A DNA stretch of 32,904 nucleotides from an uncultured bacterium (lineage in GTDB: Bacteria > Myxococcota_A > UBA796 > CAJQPC01). Made by a program: the position numbers and the translations under genes. The notes under the pieces were generated by a model. That model did no database searches. It was not told the origin of the DNA and was given only the letters and a program-made list of their open reading frames with translations. The DNA lies in assembly GCA_905480105.1 (NCBI GenBank), contig CAJQPC010000228.1, positions 1 through 32,904 on the forward strand, in the 5' to 3' direction. This document shows, one piece after another, positions 19,155-27,751 of this stretch (position 1 is the stretch's first letter; each line of letters opens with the position of its first letter).

Positions 19155-19600
19155 TACCAGTCACAGGCCTCGTCCATGGCCCAGCTCTGAATGTCGGCGT
19201 CAGCCTCATCGCCACCTTCCACGCCATCCTTGCCCAAGGAGACGATCTCGTAGGGCTTGTCGGAGTGCGAGCCAGGGGAGTTGTACTGAAACTCATTGCC
19301 CCAAGCGTCCAGGGGCACTTCACCGCTACCAAAGTACTTGGCGGCAGCCTCCAAGCCATCGCTCGAGCTGGGAAACTTGCCCTTTTTCTTGGCGGAGTAG
19401 AGCTGCAGAGCTTGGTCCGCATTCTTCATGGTCAGCGCAGTTGTAGAGCAGTTTGCCTCGTTCAAGCGACCGACCACGGAAAAGGCCACGACGGACATGA
19501 GGGTGCCCAAAATGGCAATAACGACCATGATTTCCACCAGGGTCATGCCCTGCTGGCTGCGAGCGGCCCGGACCAAGCGGCTTGGGGTCAGAGAAGAGTT
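19154..19600 (-). CDS. gspG: Type II secretion major pseudopilin GspG
   Basis: MNSSLTPSRLVRAARSQQG|MTLVEIMVVIAILGTLMSVVAFSVVGRL; LDAWGNEFQYNSPGSHSDKPYEIVSLGKDGVEGGDEADADIQSW (classical GspG C-terminal calcium-site region). ORF track starts at 19636. Confidence 0.95.
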   Translation of the reverse strand, partial: NSSLTPSRLVRAARSQQGMTLVEIMVVIAILGTLMSVVAFSVVGRLNEANCSTTALTMKNADQALQLYSAKKKGKFPSSSDGLEAAAKYFGSGEVPLDAWGNEFQYNSPGSHSDKPYEIVSLGKDGVEGGDEADADIQSWAMDEACDW

Positions 19601-19632
19601 CATTGTTCCTCCAATAGAAAAGGTTGAAAGCA

Positions 19633-20871
19633 TCATCCAGCCATGCTGGACATGTTGAGCATTGGGAGCAAAATCGCCAGGGCAACAAACGCCACGATTC
19701 CGCCCATCATCAAAATCAAGATGGGCTCGAGCAGGCTGGTTAGCCCGGTGACCAGGTTGTCCACTTCGGTCTCATAGGCATCGGCCACTTTGGCGAGCAT
19801 GTTCTCTAGCTCACCGGTGCGCTCGCCAATGGCGATCATGTGCGTCACGATGGGCGGGAACTGCTGGCTTGCTTTGAGCGGGCCGGCCAGAGACTGGCCT
19901 TCGGTCACGTTCTTGGCCGCAGCGTTGACCGCGTCCTCCATCACCTTGTTCTCCACAACGGTGGAGACAATTCCAAGCGCCTGCAAAATCGGCACACCAG
20001 CGTCCAGCAAGGTGGACAGGGTGCGGCAAAAACGTGACACAGCGACCAAGCGATTCATGCGGCCAAAGACGGGTAGCTTGAGCATCCATCCGTCCCACTT
20101 GTGGGTGCCCTCTGGGGTTTTCTTCCAGCGGCGGAAGAAATAGCCGGCCACGCCAAGCAAAATGGCGATGAGCCACCACCACTGGGTGGCAAAGTCCGAG
20201 ATGGAGAACAGCGCGGAGGTGACCCAGGGAAGCTCTTCGCCAAAGGAGTCAAAGATGCTGCGCATCTTTGGAATAACAAAGACAAACAGACCCACGACGA
20301 TGGCACAGCCAACACCGGTCATGAGCACCGGGTAGATCATCGCGGAGATGAGCTTGCCGCGCAGTCGAACGCTGGACTCGGTGTACTCGGTCAGGCGCAG
20401 AAGTACGGTTTCCAAGGCGCCACTGGCCTCGCCAGCACGCACCATATTGACGTAGAGACCCGAGAACACATCTGGGTGCCCGGTCATCGCGTCGGCCAGG
20501 GTCGCACCCTCATTCACCTTGTCCCGCACCTCTGCCAGGATGACCCGCAGCTTGTCGTTCTCGACTTGGTCGAGCATTGCGCTGAGGGCCTCCACCATGG
20601 GGATGCCAGCGCCGATCAGCGTAGAGAGTTGGCTGGTCAGGGTGGCCACGTCTTGAACGCTGACCCGCTCAAAGTACTTCGAGAAGTCGATCTCGACGTT
20701 GAGACCGCTGCCCTTTGCGGCCTTGGCGCCTGCCCGCTGCTCGTTCAGGTCCGTGGGGAACAGGCCCTGCTTGCGCAGCTTGGATCGCGCCGTCTTGGCG
20801 CCCTCCGCGTCGATCACCCCGGCGACGGATTTGCCGCTGGCGTCAAAGCCTTTGTACTCAAAAACGGCCAC
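19633..20871 (-). CDS. gspF: Type II secretion inner-membrane platform protein GspF
   Basis: VATLTSQLSTLIGAGIPMVEALSAM, MVRAGEASGALETVLLRLTEY, FCRTLSTLLDAGVPILQAL, IGERTGELENMLAKVADAYE, LEPILILMMGGIVAFVALAILLPM. Confidence 0.96.
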   Translation of the reverse strand: MAVFEYKGFDASGKSVAGVIDAEGAKTARSKLRKQGLFPTDLNEQRAGAKAAKGSGLNVEIDFSKYFERVSVQDVATLTSQLSTLIGAGIPMVEALSAMLDQVENDKLRVILAEVRDKVNEGATLADAMTGHPDVFSGLYVNMVRAGEASGALETVLLRLTEYTESSVRLRGKLISAMIYPVLMTGVGCAIVVGLFVFVIPKMRSIFDSFGEELPWVTSALFSISDFATQWWWLIAILLGVAGYFFRRWKKTPEGTHKWDGWMLKLPVFGRMNRLVAVSRFCRTLSTLLDAGVPILQALGIVSTVVENKVMEDAVNAAAKNVTEGQSLAGPLKASQQFPPIVTHMIAIGERTGELENMLAKVADAYETEVDNLVTGLTSLLEPILILMMGGIVAFVALAILLPMLNMSSMAG

Positions 20872-22574
20872 TATCGAGAGTCCTCAGAAGTCACACGCAT
20901 GACTTCTTCAAAGGTGGTCTCGCCCTCGAAGACCTTGCGGATTCCATCGTCCCGTAGGGTCTTCATTCCATTGGCCACGGCGACCTTCTTGATGGTTGCA
21001 CCGTCGGCCTCCTTCATCACCACGTCACGGATGACATCGGTCACCTCCAAGAGGGAGTAGATGCCCGTTCGGCCCTTGTACCCTGTCTTAAGACAGACAT
21101 CGCAGCCCGCGGCCTTGAAGACCTTGCGGTTCTGAACGTCTGCTCGGGTCAGTCCAAGATCCGAAAGCTCACCGTCCAGCGGCTGGTAAGGCTGCTTGCA
21201 CTCCGAGCAGACCCGGCGCACCAAGCGCTGAGCCAAAATCATGAGCAGCGACGAGGCCACCAAGAAGGGCTCTACACCCATGTCGGTGAGACGCGGAAAG
21301 GCGCCCGGAGCATCGTTGGTGTGCAGGGTGGTGAACACCAAGTGTCCGGTGAGCGAGGCTTGGACCGCGTTGTCCGCAGTCTCCTTGTCACGGGTCTCTC
21401 CGACCAGAATGACATCCGGATCCTGGCGCAGGTGCGCACGCAGCACGTTGGCAAAGCTCAGGTCGATCTTGTGGTTGACCTGGGTCTGGCCAATGCCACG
21501 AAGCTCGTACTCGATGGGATCCTCGATGGTGAGGATGTTCAGGTCGGGAGAGTTGATCTCCGCCAGGGCTGAGTACAGGCTGGTCGTCTTACCGGAACCC
21601 GTCGGGCCCGTCACCAGGATGATGCCGTGAGGCCGGGTGATGTACTCCCGGAAAACGACCAAGTCGGGCTCAGACATTCCAATGCCGCCCAGCGAGAAGA
21701 CCTGACCCTTCTCCAAAATACGCATGACCACGCGCTCGCCGTAGCGCACAGGCAGAGTGGACACGCGAAGGTCCACTTCACGGCCGGCCATACGAATGCG
21801 AATGCGACCATCCTGGGGGATTCGCTTCTCCGCGATGTTCAGCCCCGCCATGATCTTGATTCGGCTGACGATGCTGGCCTGGAGGCGGGGTGGCGGCTTG
21901 ACGATCTCATAGAGCACGCCATCGATGCGAAAGCGGACCAGCAGCTCCTTTTCGAAGGGCTCGATGTGAATGTCACTGGCCCGGTCCTTGATGGCCTGGG
22001 TCAGCAGAGTGTTCACGAAGCGGATGATCGGCGCTTGGTTTGGGTCGTCCAGGATGTCTTCTTCTAGGGACAGGTCCCCAGCCAGATCGTCCTCCTGCTC
22101 CTCCTCGATCTCGGACATGACCGCCGATGCAGAGCGAGCTGCACGGTCAAAGCTCTTGTTTATCGCATCTTTTAGAACGTTCGCCGGAACCAGGACAGGG
22201 TTCACCGGACGACCCAAGACCACACGCAGATCGTCGACGCTGGGCAAACAAGCAGAGGATGCAATGCCCGCTAATACTCGGCCACTCTCATCCAACCACA
22301 GAGGCAGAATCTGCTGATCACGGGCCAGCCCCAGTGGGATGCGCCGCACCAGTTCAATGTCGATGGACTCTAAATCTATCTCTTCCAAGACCGGAAGACC
22401 GGTCAGGTCAGACAGGGCCCTGGTCACGGAGAGCTGGGAGAGCTCGGAGCGCTGAACGCTGTCCAGGATGGAAATGCCGGACTTTTCAGCCTGCTTGCGC
22501 GCGTCGGCCAACCCATCGGGACTCAGTCCACGGTCCTGGAGCACCTCATCCAAACTTCGGCGGCGAATGGCCAT
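20871..22574 (-). CDS. gspE: Type II secretion ATPase GspE
   Basis: Walker A VTGPTGSGKTTSLYSAL, Asp box ILTIEDPIEYEL, HLRQDPDVILVGETRDKETA, TGHLVFTTLHTNDAPGAFPRL, tetracysteine CSECKQP...CDVCLKTGYKGR. Confidence 0.97.
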   Translation of the reverse strand: MAIRRRSLDEVLQDRGLSPDGLADARKQAEKSGISILDSVQRSELSQLSVTRALSDLTGLPVLEEIDLESIDIELVRRIPLGLARDQQILPLWLDESGRVLAGIASSACLPSVDDLRVVLGRPVNPVLVPANVLKDAINKSFDRAARSASAVMSEIEEEQEDDLAGDLSLEEDILDDPNQAPIIRFVNTLLTQAIKDRASDIHIEPFEKELLVRFRIDGVLYEIVKPPPRLQASIVSRIKIMAGLNIAEKRIPQDGRIRIRMAGREVDLRVSTLPVRYGERVVMRILEKGQVFSLGGIGMSEPDLVVFREYITRPHGIILVTGPTGSGKTTSLYSALAEINSPDLNILTIEDPIEYELRGIGQTQVNHKIDLSFANVLRAHLRQDPDVILVGETRDKETADNAVQASLTGHLVFTTLHTNDAPGAFPRLTDMGVEPFLVASSLLMILAQRLVRRVCSECKQPYQPLDGELSDLGLTRADVQNRKVFKAAGCDVCLKTGYKGRTGIYSLLEVTDVIRDVVMKEADGATIKKVAVANGMKTLRDDGIRKVFEGETTFEEVMRVTSEDSR

Positions 22575-22577
22575 TGC

Positions 22578-24938
22578 TTAAAGGTCCTCAGGGCTAATGT
22601 CGGGGTCAATCTCGTCTGGAGCGGTGGGTTTTTCGACGGACCGCACACCGGTCTCTTGGACGGCGTCAGTCGCGGTCTCTTCATCGCCGCCAATCAGCGT
22701 CTCGCTGTCGGCATCGTTGTCGATCTTGGTCCGATACCGACTGGGCTCGTCGATGACGTTCATCGAGTACGAGAGCAGCTCATCCAAAGCCTGCATCTGC
22801 TCCACTTCTGTCTTGCCGTAGAAGCGGCGCAAGAACTCCTCCCGTTGGGCCACCTTGACTTCGTAGACCTCCTGCAGGTCCTCCGGAGTGTCGATGACGT
22901 GAGGGGTCAGGAAGATGAGCAGGTTGGTCTTGCGCGTGGTGGTGCTCTTAGAGCGGAAGAGCACGCCGACCAGAGGCAGGTCCCCCAGAACAGGCACCTT
23001 GGTCTCCACCTCGGTCTCCGTGGTGCTCATCAGGCCACCGATCACGACGGTCTGATTGTCCTTGACCAAGACCGTGGTGTCGGCGGTGCGCTTGGAGGTT
23101 GTAGGACCGCCGCTTGCGGTCAGGTCACTGCCCGAAGCGGCACTCTCCTCGATCTCCGTGACCTCCTGGTAGACCTCCATCGTGACGTAGTCCGACTCGT
23201 TGATCTGCGGAGTCACCTTCAGGGTGATCGCCACGTCCTCGCGCTGAAAGCTGATGATGGGATTGTTGTTGGAGTCACGGCCCTGAGAGGTGGGGAACGG
23301 GACGTTGCGGCCGACCACAATCTCTGCCTCTTCGTTGTCCAAAGTCATGACATTGGGCGTGGAGAGGATGTTCACGCTGGAGTTGGCCTGCAGTGCACTG
23401 ACCACCACACCAAATGCAGGAATGTCGAGTGGTCCAGCTTGGGTATCGATGGAGATGCTGTCCCCGTAAACACCCATCGCCACACCCGAGAGCAGGTCTG
23501 TGCTGACCCCCAGAGAGCTGGGACCCACCTGCGAGGACAAAATACCGGTGGCCGAATCCCCAGGAACTCCAGTGTGGTAGCTCATGCCCAAGTCCATGGT
23601 GTCTTCCGACGCCATTTCCATGATGACCACCTCTACAAAGACCTGCTTGCGGCGAATGTCCAGCTTGCCGATGACCTGCTGGAGAATCTGAAAGGCCTCG
23701 GGAGAGGCGACGATGACCAAGGAGTTGGTGTTCTCATCGGCGGTGATACGCACACCGTCATCCAAGAGCGCCGTGGCACTGGTCGCGCTGGTTGCGGATT
23801 CCGCGGTAGCGCTCGCTGTGGGCTTTTGCCGGCTCGTCCTGGTGGTGCGGGTGTTTGAGCGGGGGGGGGTGCGGCTGTTGGTGCTGCCCCCTTCGCTGAG
23901 GTTGCTCAAGGTAGCGGCCACCTCGGTCGCGTCAGCGTGCTCCAGATACACCACGTGGATCTGCGCACGGTTGGCCGGGTCCACGTCCACATCCACTTCA
24001 GCGAGAAGCTTACGCACCGCCTCCATGGCCTCGTCGTTCGCCAGGATGATCAGGCGATTGGTCCGCTCATCGGCAACGATCTTCTCGATGTACTTGCCCT
24101 GAGCGCCGACACTGGAGGCCGAGGCGGAGGTCGCCGCAGCGGGCGTCTTGTCACGGTTGCGCCGGCTACGCCGGGAGCTCGAGCTCGAGGAGCTGGTCTT
24201 GCTGGTCTTGCTGGTGGTCGCTGCATCAACCGAGGTGCCATAGACCTGCTCGATGATGGTCTTGACCTCGCTCGCTGTGGCGTAGTCCAGGTTGACGACG
24301 TGGATGCTGCTCTTCGGAGACTCTACGTCCAGTTGGCCGACCACCTTCCACATCCGACGAATGTTGTAGGCGCTGTCGGTGATGATCAGCGTATTGGTGG
24401 GAACGTAGGCGATAATCTTAGCCTGGGGGCCCGCCAGTTCCTTGGCGATAGAACTGATGTCCGAGACGGAGGTGTTCTCCATCTGGAAGATCTGAGTCAC
24501 GACCCGGTCGGTCGCGGGTATGGAACTGCCCTCGTAGACCGCGACAGGCGCCTGGGATGCCTTGGATGTCGGGAGCACCTTGAACGCGCCGCCAACCTCC
24601 ACCATCGTGTATCCAGCCGTGGCCAAGGCGGACTCCATCGCCGAGAACGCGGTCCAGTAGGGCACCGGCTTGTGGCTGATGATGGTGACCTTGCCCTTGA
24701 GGTCGTCGCCCCCCAAGATCAGGTTCCGGCAGCTGGTCTCGGCCATGTACTTGACCAGGTCCAGGACCTCGTACTCCACATAGTCCAAGGTCACCGAAGC
24801 CGGGGTGGCACAAGGAGGTTTGTTGCGGGCGTCGTTCAGGTTTTGGTCGTCCTGGCCAGCGGCACTGCCCGAGAATCCAGCGAGACCCAAGAGGAGTCCT
24901 ACTGTCAGGCCACGTGTAACAAAAGACAAGTTCTGCAA
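22578..24938 (-). CDS. gspD: Type II secretion outer-membrane secretin GspD
   Basis: N-domains (VTLDYVEYEVLDLVKYMAETSCRN, HVVNLDYATASEVKTIIEQVYG, HVVYLEHADATEVAATLSNL), secretin core (VLVKDNQTVVIGGLMSTTETEVETKVPVLGDLPLVGVLFRSKSTTTRKTNLLIFLTPHVI). Confidence 0.97.
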   Translation of the reverse strand: MQNLSFVTRGLTVGLLLGLAGFSGSAAGQDDQNLNDARNKPPCATPASVTLDYVEYEVLDLVKYMAETSCRNLILGGDDLKGKVTIISHKPVPYWTAFSAMESALATAGYTMVEVGGAFKVLPTSKASQAPVAVYEGSSIPATDRVVTQIFQMENTSVSDISSIAKELAGPQAKIIAYVPTNTLIITDSAYNIRRMWKVVGQLDVESPKSSIHVVNLDYATASEVKTIIEQVYGTSVDAATTSKTSKTSSSSSSSRRSRRNRDKTPAAATSASASSVGAQGKYIEKIVADERTNRLIILANDEAMEAVRKLLAEVDVDVDPANRAQIHVVYLEHADATEVAATLSNLSEGGSTNSRTPPRSNTRTTRTSRQKPTASATAESATSATSATALLDDGVRITADENTNSLVIVASPEAFQILQQVIGKLDIRRKQVFVEVVIMEMASEDTMDLGMSYHTGVPGDSATGILSSQVGPSSLGVSTDLLSGVAMGVYGDSISIDTQAGPLDIPAFGVVVSALQANSSVNILSTPNVMTLDNEEAEIVVGRNVPFPTSQGRDSNNNPIISFQREDVAITLKVTPQINESDYVTMEVYQEVTEIEESAASGSDLTASGGPTTSKRTADTTVLVKDNQTVVIGGLMSTTETEVETKVPVLGDLPLVGVLFRSKSTTTRKTNLLIFLTPHVIDTPEDLQEVYEVKVAQREEFLRRFYGKTEVEQMQALDELLSYSMNVIDEPSRYRTKIDNDADSETLIGGDEETATDAVQETGVRSVEKPTAPDEIDPDISPEDL

Positions 24939-24974
24939 GGTTCTGCTCCTGCGTGAAATCCTGCTGAGCGGGGC

Positions 24975-25916
24975 TCAGCGGACCTCGTACTCAAAGGTCT
25001 GGCGCTGGTTCCGACGGGTCACCTCGAAGGTGAACGCGCTCTCGGTCTGCAGCGTTTGAAATGCTTGAAATGCGCCGTCGGTGTTGGTCAACGGCATGTC
25101 GTTGACCCCATGCACCACGTCGCCATTCTTAATGCCCAGCTTGTCGAACAAGCTGCCGCGCCGGATGGCGCTCAACCGGTAGCCATCCACCGCGCCGTCC
25201 GCGCCCTTGTGGGGCACCACACGCAACTTGGTGGCCAGGGTCTCTACGTTGGCCAGGGCCTCGTCCACGACTCGACGCTCGACAATGATCTTGCCCCCTT
25301 CGCTCGTGATGCCCGCTTCAGGGTCATCCTTGATCCCAGCCTTGACTCCCTTTCCAGCCGCCTTGGGCTTCTCCTTGACCGCAGTGTCGTCGGGGTAGAG
25401 CCACTCGACCTCGCCGTTCACCTCGAGCTTGACCGCCATCTGCTGGATGTCCAAGATCTTGGCGCCCAGGAGCTCATCACCAACTCCATAACCAAAAGCT
25501 CGGTCTTCCTTGCCTTTTCCGGAGATCAAGGCAGAGGAAAACTGTGCGGGAACAGCGACCATGGTGGCGATAAGGATGACATCCAAGTTGGTCTCACGAC
25601 CGCTGCCGTCGTCGACCAAAACCACCTCGGGCTCGATCCCCACTTTCGACGAATTGAAGATGTTTCCGCTGACGATCTCGTCCAAGAACGTCTGCTGGCT
25701 GGTCGCTTGAGGGCGAGGCGCCGGCCCTGGGGGCGGTCGCTCCACACCTCCACCATCCGCCGTCAGCTCTCCGAGCACCGGCGCCGAGGCACCGTCCGGA
25801 AGAGCCAACAGGGGCTTGATTAGGCCCAGGTTGATGCCTGCAGCAGTACCGAAGGACAACAACGCAATGGCTGCTGCTCCGATCCACAACTTGGTATTTT
25901 GAAGTAGCTCACGCAT
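24975..25916 (-). CDS. gspC: Type II secretion protein GspC with C-terminal PDZ domain
   Basis: N-terminal TM, VSGNIFNSSKVG, HR-type domain, C-terminal PDZ (GYRLSAIRRGSLFDKLGIKNGDVVHGVNDMPLTNTDGAFQAFQTL); immediately upstream of gspD. Confidence 0.9.
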   Translation of the reverse strand: MRELLQNTKLWIGAAAIALLSFGTAAGINLGLIKPLLALPDGASAPVLGELTADGGGVERPPPGPAPRPQATSQQTFLDEIVSGNIFNSSKVGIEPEVVLVDDGSGRETNLDVILIATMVAVPAQFSSALISGKGKEDRAFGYGVGDELLGAKILDIQQMAVKLEVNGEVEWLYPDDTAVKEKPKAAGKGVKAGIKDDPEAGITSEGGKIIVERRVVDEALANVETLATKLRVVPHKGADGAVDGYRLSAIRRGSLFDKLGIKNGDVVHGVNDMPLTNTDGAFQAFQTLQTESAFTFEVTRRNQRQTFEYEVR

Positions 25917-25978
25917 TAGAAAAGACTATCTCACCGCGCCGGTCCAAGCGCATGGTGACTCCTGTGGCTCTACATCCA

Positions 25979-25994
25979 TGCAACAAATAGGCCA
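25979..25994 (-). promoter_or_regulatory. Putative sigma-54 (-24/-12) promoter upstream of gspC
   Basis: Reverse complement reads TGGCCT-ATTTG-TTGCA; consensus TGGCAC-N5-TTGCW. GG and GC dinucleotides are 12 nt apart. About 60 bp upstream of the gspC ATG (25916). Confidence 0.35.
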
Positions 25995-26013
25995 AGTCAA
26001 TATCGGTCCCTAA

Positions 26014-26087
26014 AGCCCCCTGGGGCCCAGAACGACGCTTAGTCTGGACAAGGTGTCAGGACCTCAGAGAGCCCAAACCAGGGGGCT
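26014..26087. repeat. 10-bp perfect inverted repeat AGCCCCCTGG / CCAGGGGGCT with 54-nt spacer in the intergenic region upstream of gspC
   Basis: AGCCCCCTGG at 26014-26023 and its reverse complement at 26078-26087. About 10 nt past the stop of the gene ending at 26097. Confidence 0.55.
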
Positions 26088-26096
26088 GACATTGTG

Positions 26097-27518
26097 TCAC
26101 TCCGGACGGAGAATGCCCTGCGGATCGGCCTGCCAGCCCAAGAGCAAGCTCCCCTCTTCTGGACCCAGACCCAGGCCGTCACCGGCATGGAGAACGGCAC
26201 CCTGAACCGGGTATTGATCCAGGTATTTCCTTATTTCTTGCTCACTCACACCACGGGGAAGCAGGTGGGCCTGCACCGCGCATCGGTCACTCAGCGACAG
26301 GGGATCCGAGGCCAAGTAGGGTCCAGGTCCATGCGGACAGGTCAGCTCTCGAGAAGGCTTGGCCTGGAGGGTCCCCCACCCAACGCCAGCCGAGATCAAT
26401 CCCACCCCCGTCAGGGCCAAGCCCACCACAAAGGCCTTGGGATAGCCGCGCCTCTCAGCGCCCCAAGTGGCGGCATGTTCCAAGCCTCCGCCAGCCAGCG
26501 CAGCAAGCATGGGCATAAAGACTGCTGTAGATCGGAAAACACTTCCGCTGGCCGCCAGGGCCGGGGCCAGGACCAAGACCGCTGGGGGCATGAGAAAGAG
26601 CCCCAGCCAGAGAACCTGAGCTGCGGGAAGCTGGCCTTGTTTGCGAAGTAGGGCCAAAGGAATGAGGAAGACAGCGCTGGCCAAGAGCACGGTGAAGACT
26701 GCCCCCGGAAAGGCTTGCAGCACAAAAGAAACGCGCTCCCCCGTCCAGCCCAGGCTGGGCTCGCCGCGCACCCAGGCGCCGTAGTCCAGCTGCACCGCGA
26801 CCTGCTGGCGCAAGGTCAACCAGGCTTGGCCCCCCGCATGCCAAGAGCGCAGCTGCCAGAGTCCCCAAGCGACGGGACCGGTCGCCCCCAAGAGCAGAGC
26901 TGGGCCCCAGCGGCGGTGAAGCAGCAGAATCAGGCCAATCAAGCCGGAGAGTAGAAAGCCCTCGCCCCGGCACAGGGCAAACGCAGCCAAGAGCAGTGCG
27001 GCCACTGCCCAGCGCTCCTTGATCAGGGCCAAAAACAAACCACCACCGAGCACCCCAGAGATGGCAATAGAGTCGGGTGTGCTTAGGAAACGGGCCGCCC
27101 CCAAGCCCGTACTGGCCATCAAACCGGCCCAGAGAGCCCCACGGGAGTCACCCGGATTCAAGCTCTTGCTTAGGGCCCAGGCCAAGGGAGCCCACAGAGC
27201 TGCGAGCAGCACCGTTATGAGCTGATCGCCGTGGGCTGGCCAGAGCCAGAGTCCGGGCACCAGGACCCGGCTAGGCAGGGGACTCCAGTGCAGGTCGGCC
27301 ACCTGGGGCAAGCCCAACTCAGAGAGCCCCCAGAGAAGGCTGACGTGGGTCACGGCCCCCTCCCCAGCGCCGATGTTTCCGGCTACCTCTCGGTAATAGG
27401 CCGAGTCCCAGTCCACGGGCACTTGGATGCTCAACGCCCACAACCCGTGGACGAGCAGCCCCAACCCAAAAAGTAGCAAGGGGGCGAGCAGCCATGGCGT
27501 GAGCTTGGGAGAATGCAA
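26097..27518 (-). CDS. Polytopic membrane protein, GT-C glycosyltransferase-like
   Basis: Multiple TM helices; first loop QVPVDWDSAYYREVAGNIGAGEG (acidic motif as in PMT/ArnT-like GT-C proteins). Confidence 0.65.
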   Translation of the reverse strand: MHSPKLTPWLLAPLLLFGLGLLVHGLWALSIQVPVDWDSAYYREVAGNIGAGEGAVTHVSLLWGLSELGLPQVADLHWSPLPSRVLVPGLWLWPAHGDQLITVLLAALWAPLAWALSKSLNPGDSRGALWAGLMASTGLGAARFLSTPDSIAISGVLGGGLFLALIKERWAVAALLLAAFALCRGEGFLLSGLIGLILLLHRRWGPALLLGATGPVAWGLWQLRSWHAGGQAWLTLRQQVAVQLDYGAWVRGEPSLGWTGERVSFVLQAFPGAVFTVLLASAVFLIPLALLRKQGQLPAAQVLWLGLFLMPPAVLVLAPALAASGSVFRSTAVFMPMLAALAGGGLEHAATWGAERRGYPKAFVVGLALTGVGLISAGVGWGTLQAKPSRELTCPHGPGPYLASDPLSLSDRCAVQAHLLPRGVSEQEIRKYLDQYPVQGAVLHAGDGLGLGPEEGSLLLGWQADPQGILRPE

Positions 27519-27751
27519 GGGTGGAGCCTACACCCTCCGCTCCTTCGGCTGCTTAATCCCAGACCGGTACCTTTCGTTGTTCGCAGCGATGCGCAGGCGA
27601 GCCGGCTGGACCAAGCACCCATCGACCGCACCCTGCCGATTTTCTGGGAGTGGGGGGTTCCCCGGGGAGATCGTCAGGAGACCTGCCCCGACTGCGTTAG
27701 GGGAGACTGATAAACACGGCATTGAGCCGACAATTCTCCAGGAGCTGAAAC

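Noticed and set aside
22656-23858. 400-aa plus-strand ORF opposite gspD (also 23937..24956)
   Set aside because: Antisense to a secretin with full motif support; composition (His/Gly/Asp/Arg-rich) typical of shadow ORFs.
27519-27751. Possible tmRNA/6S/SRP RNA in the divergent intergenic region
   Set aside because: No tRNA-like acceptor/T-arm, tag reading frame or known 6S/SRP signature could be matched by eye; kept only as a generic structured region.
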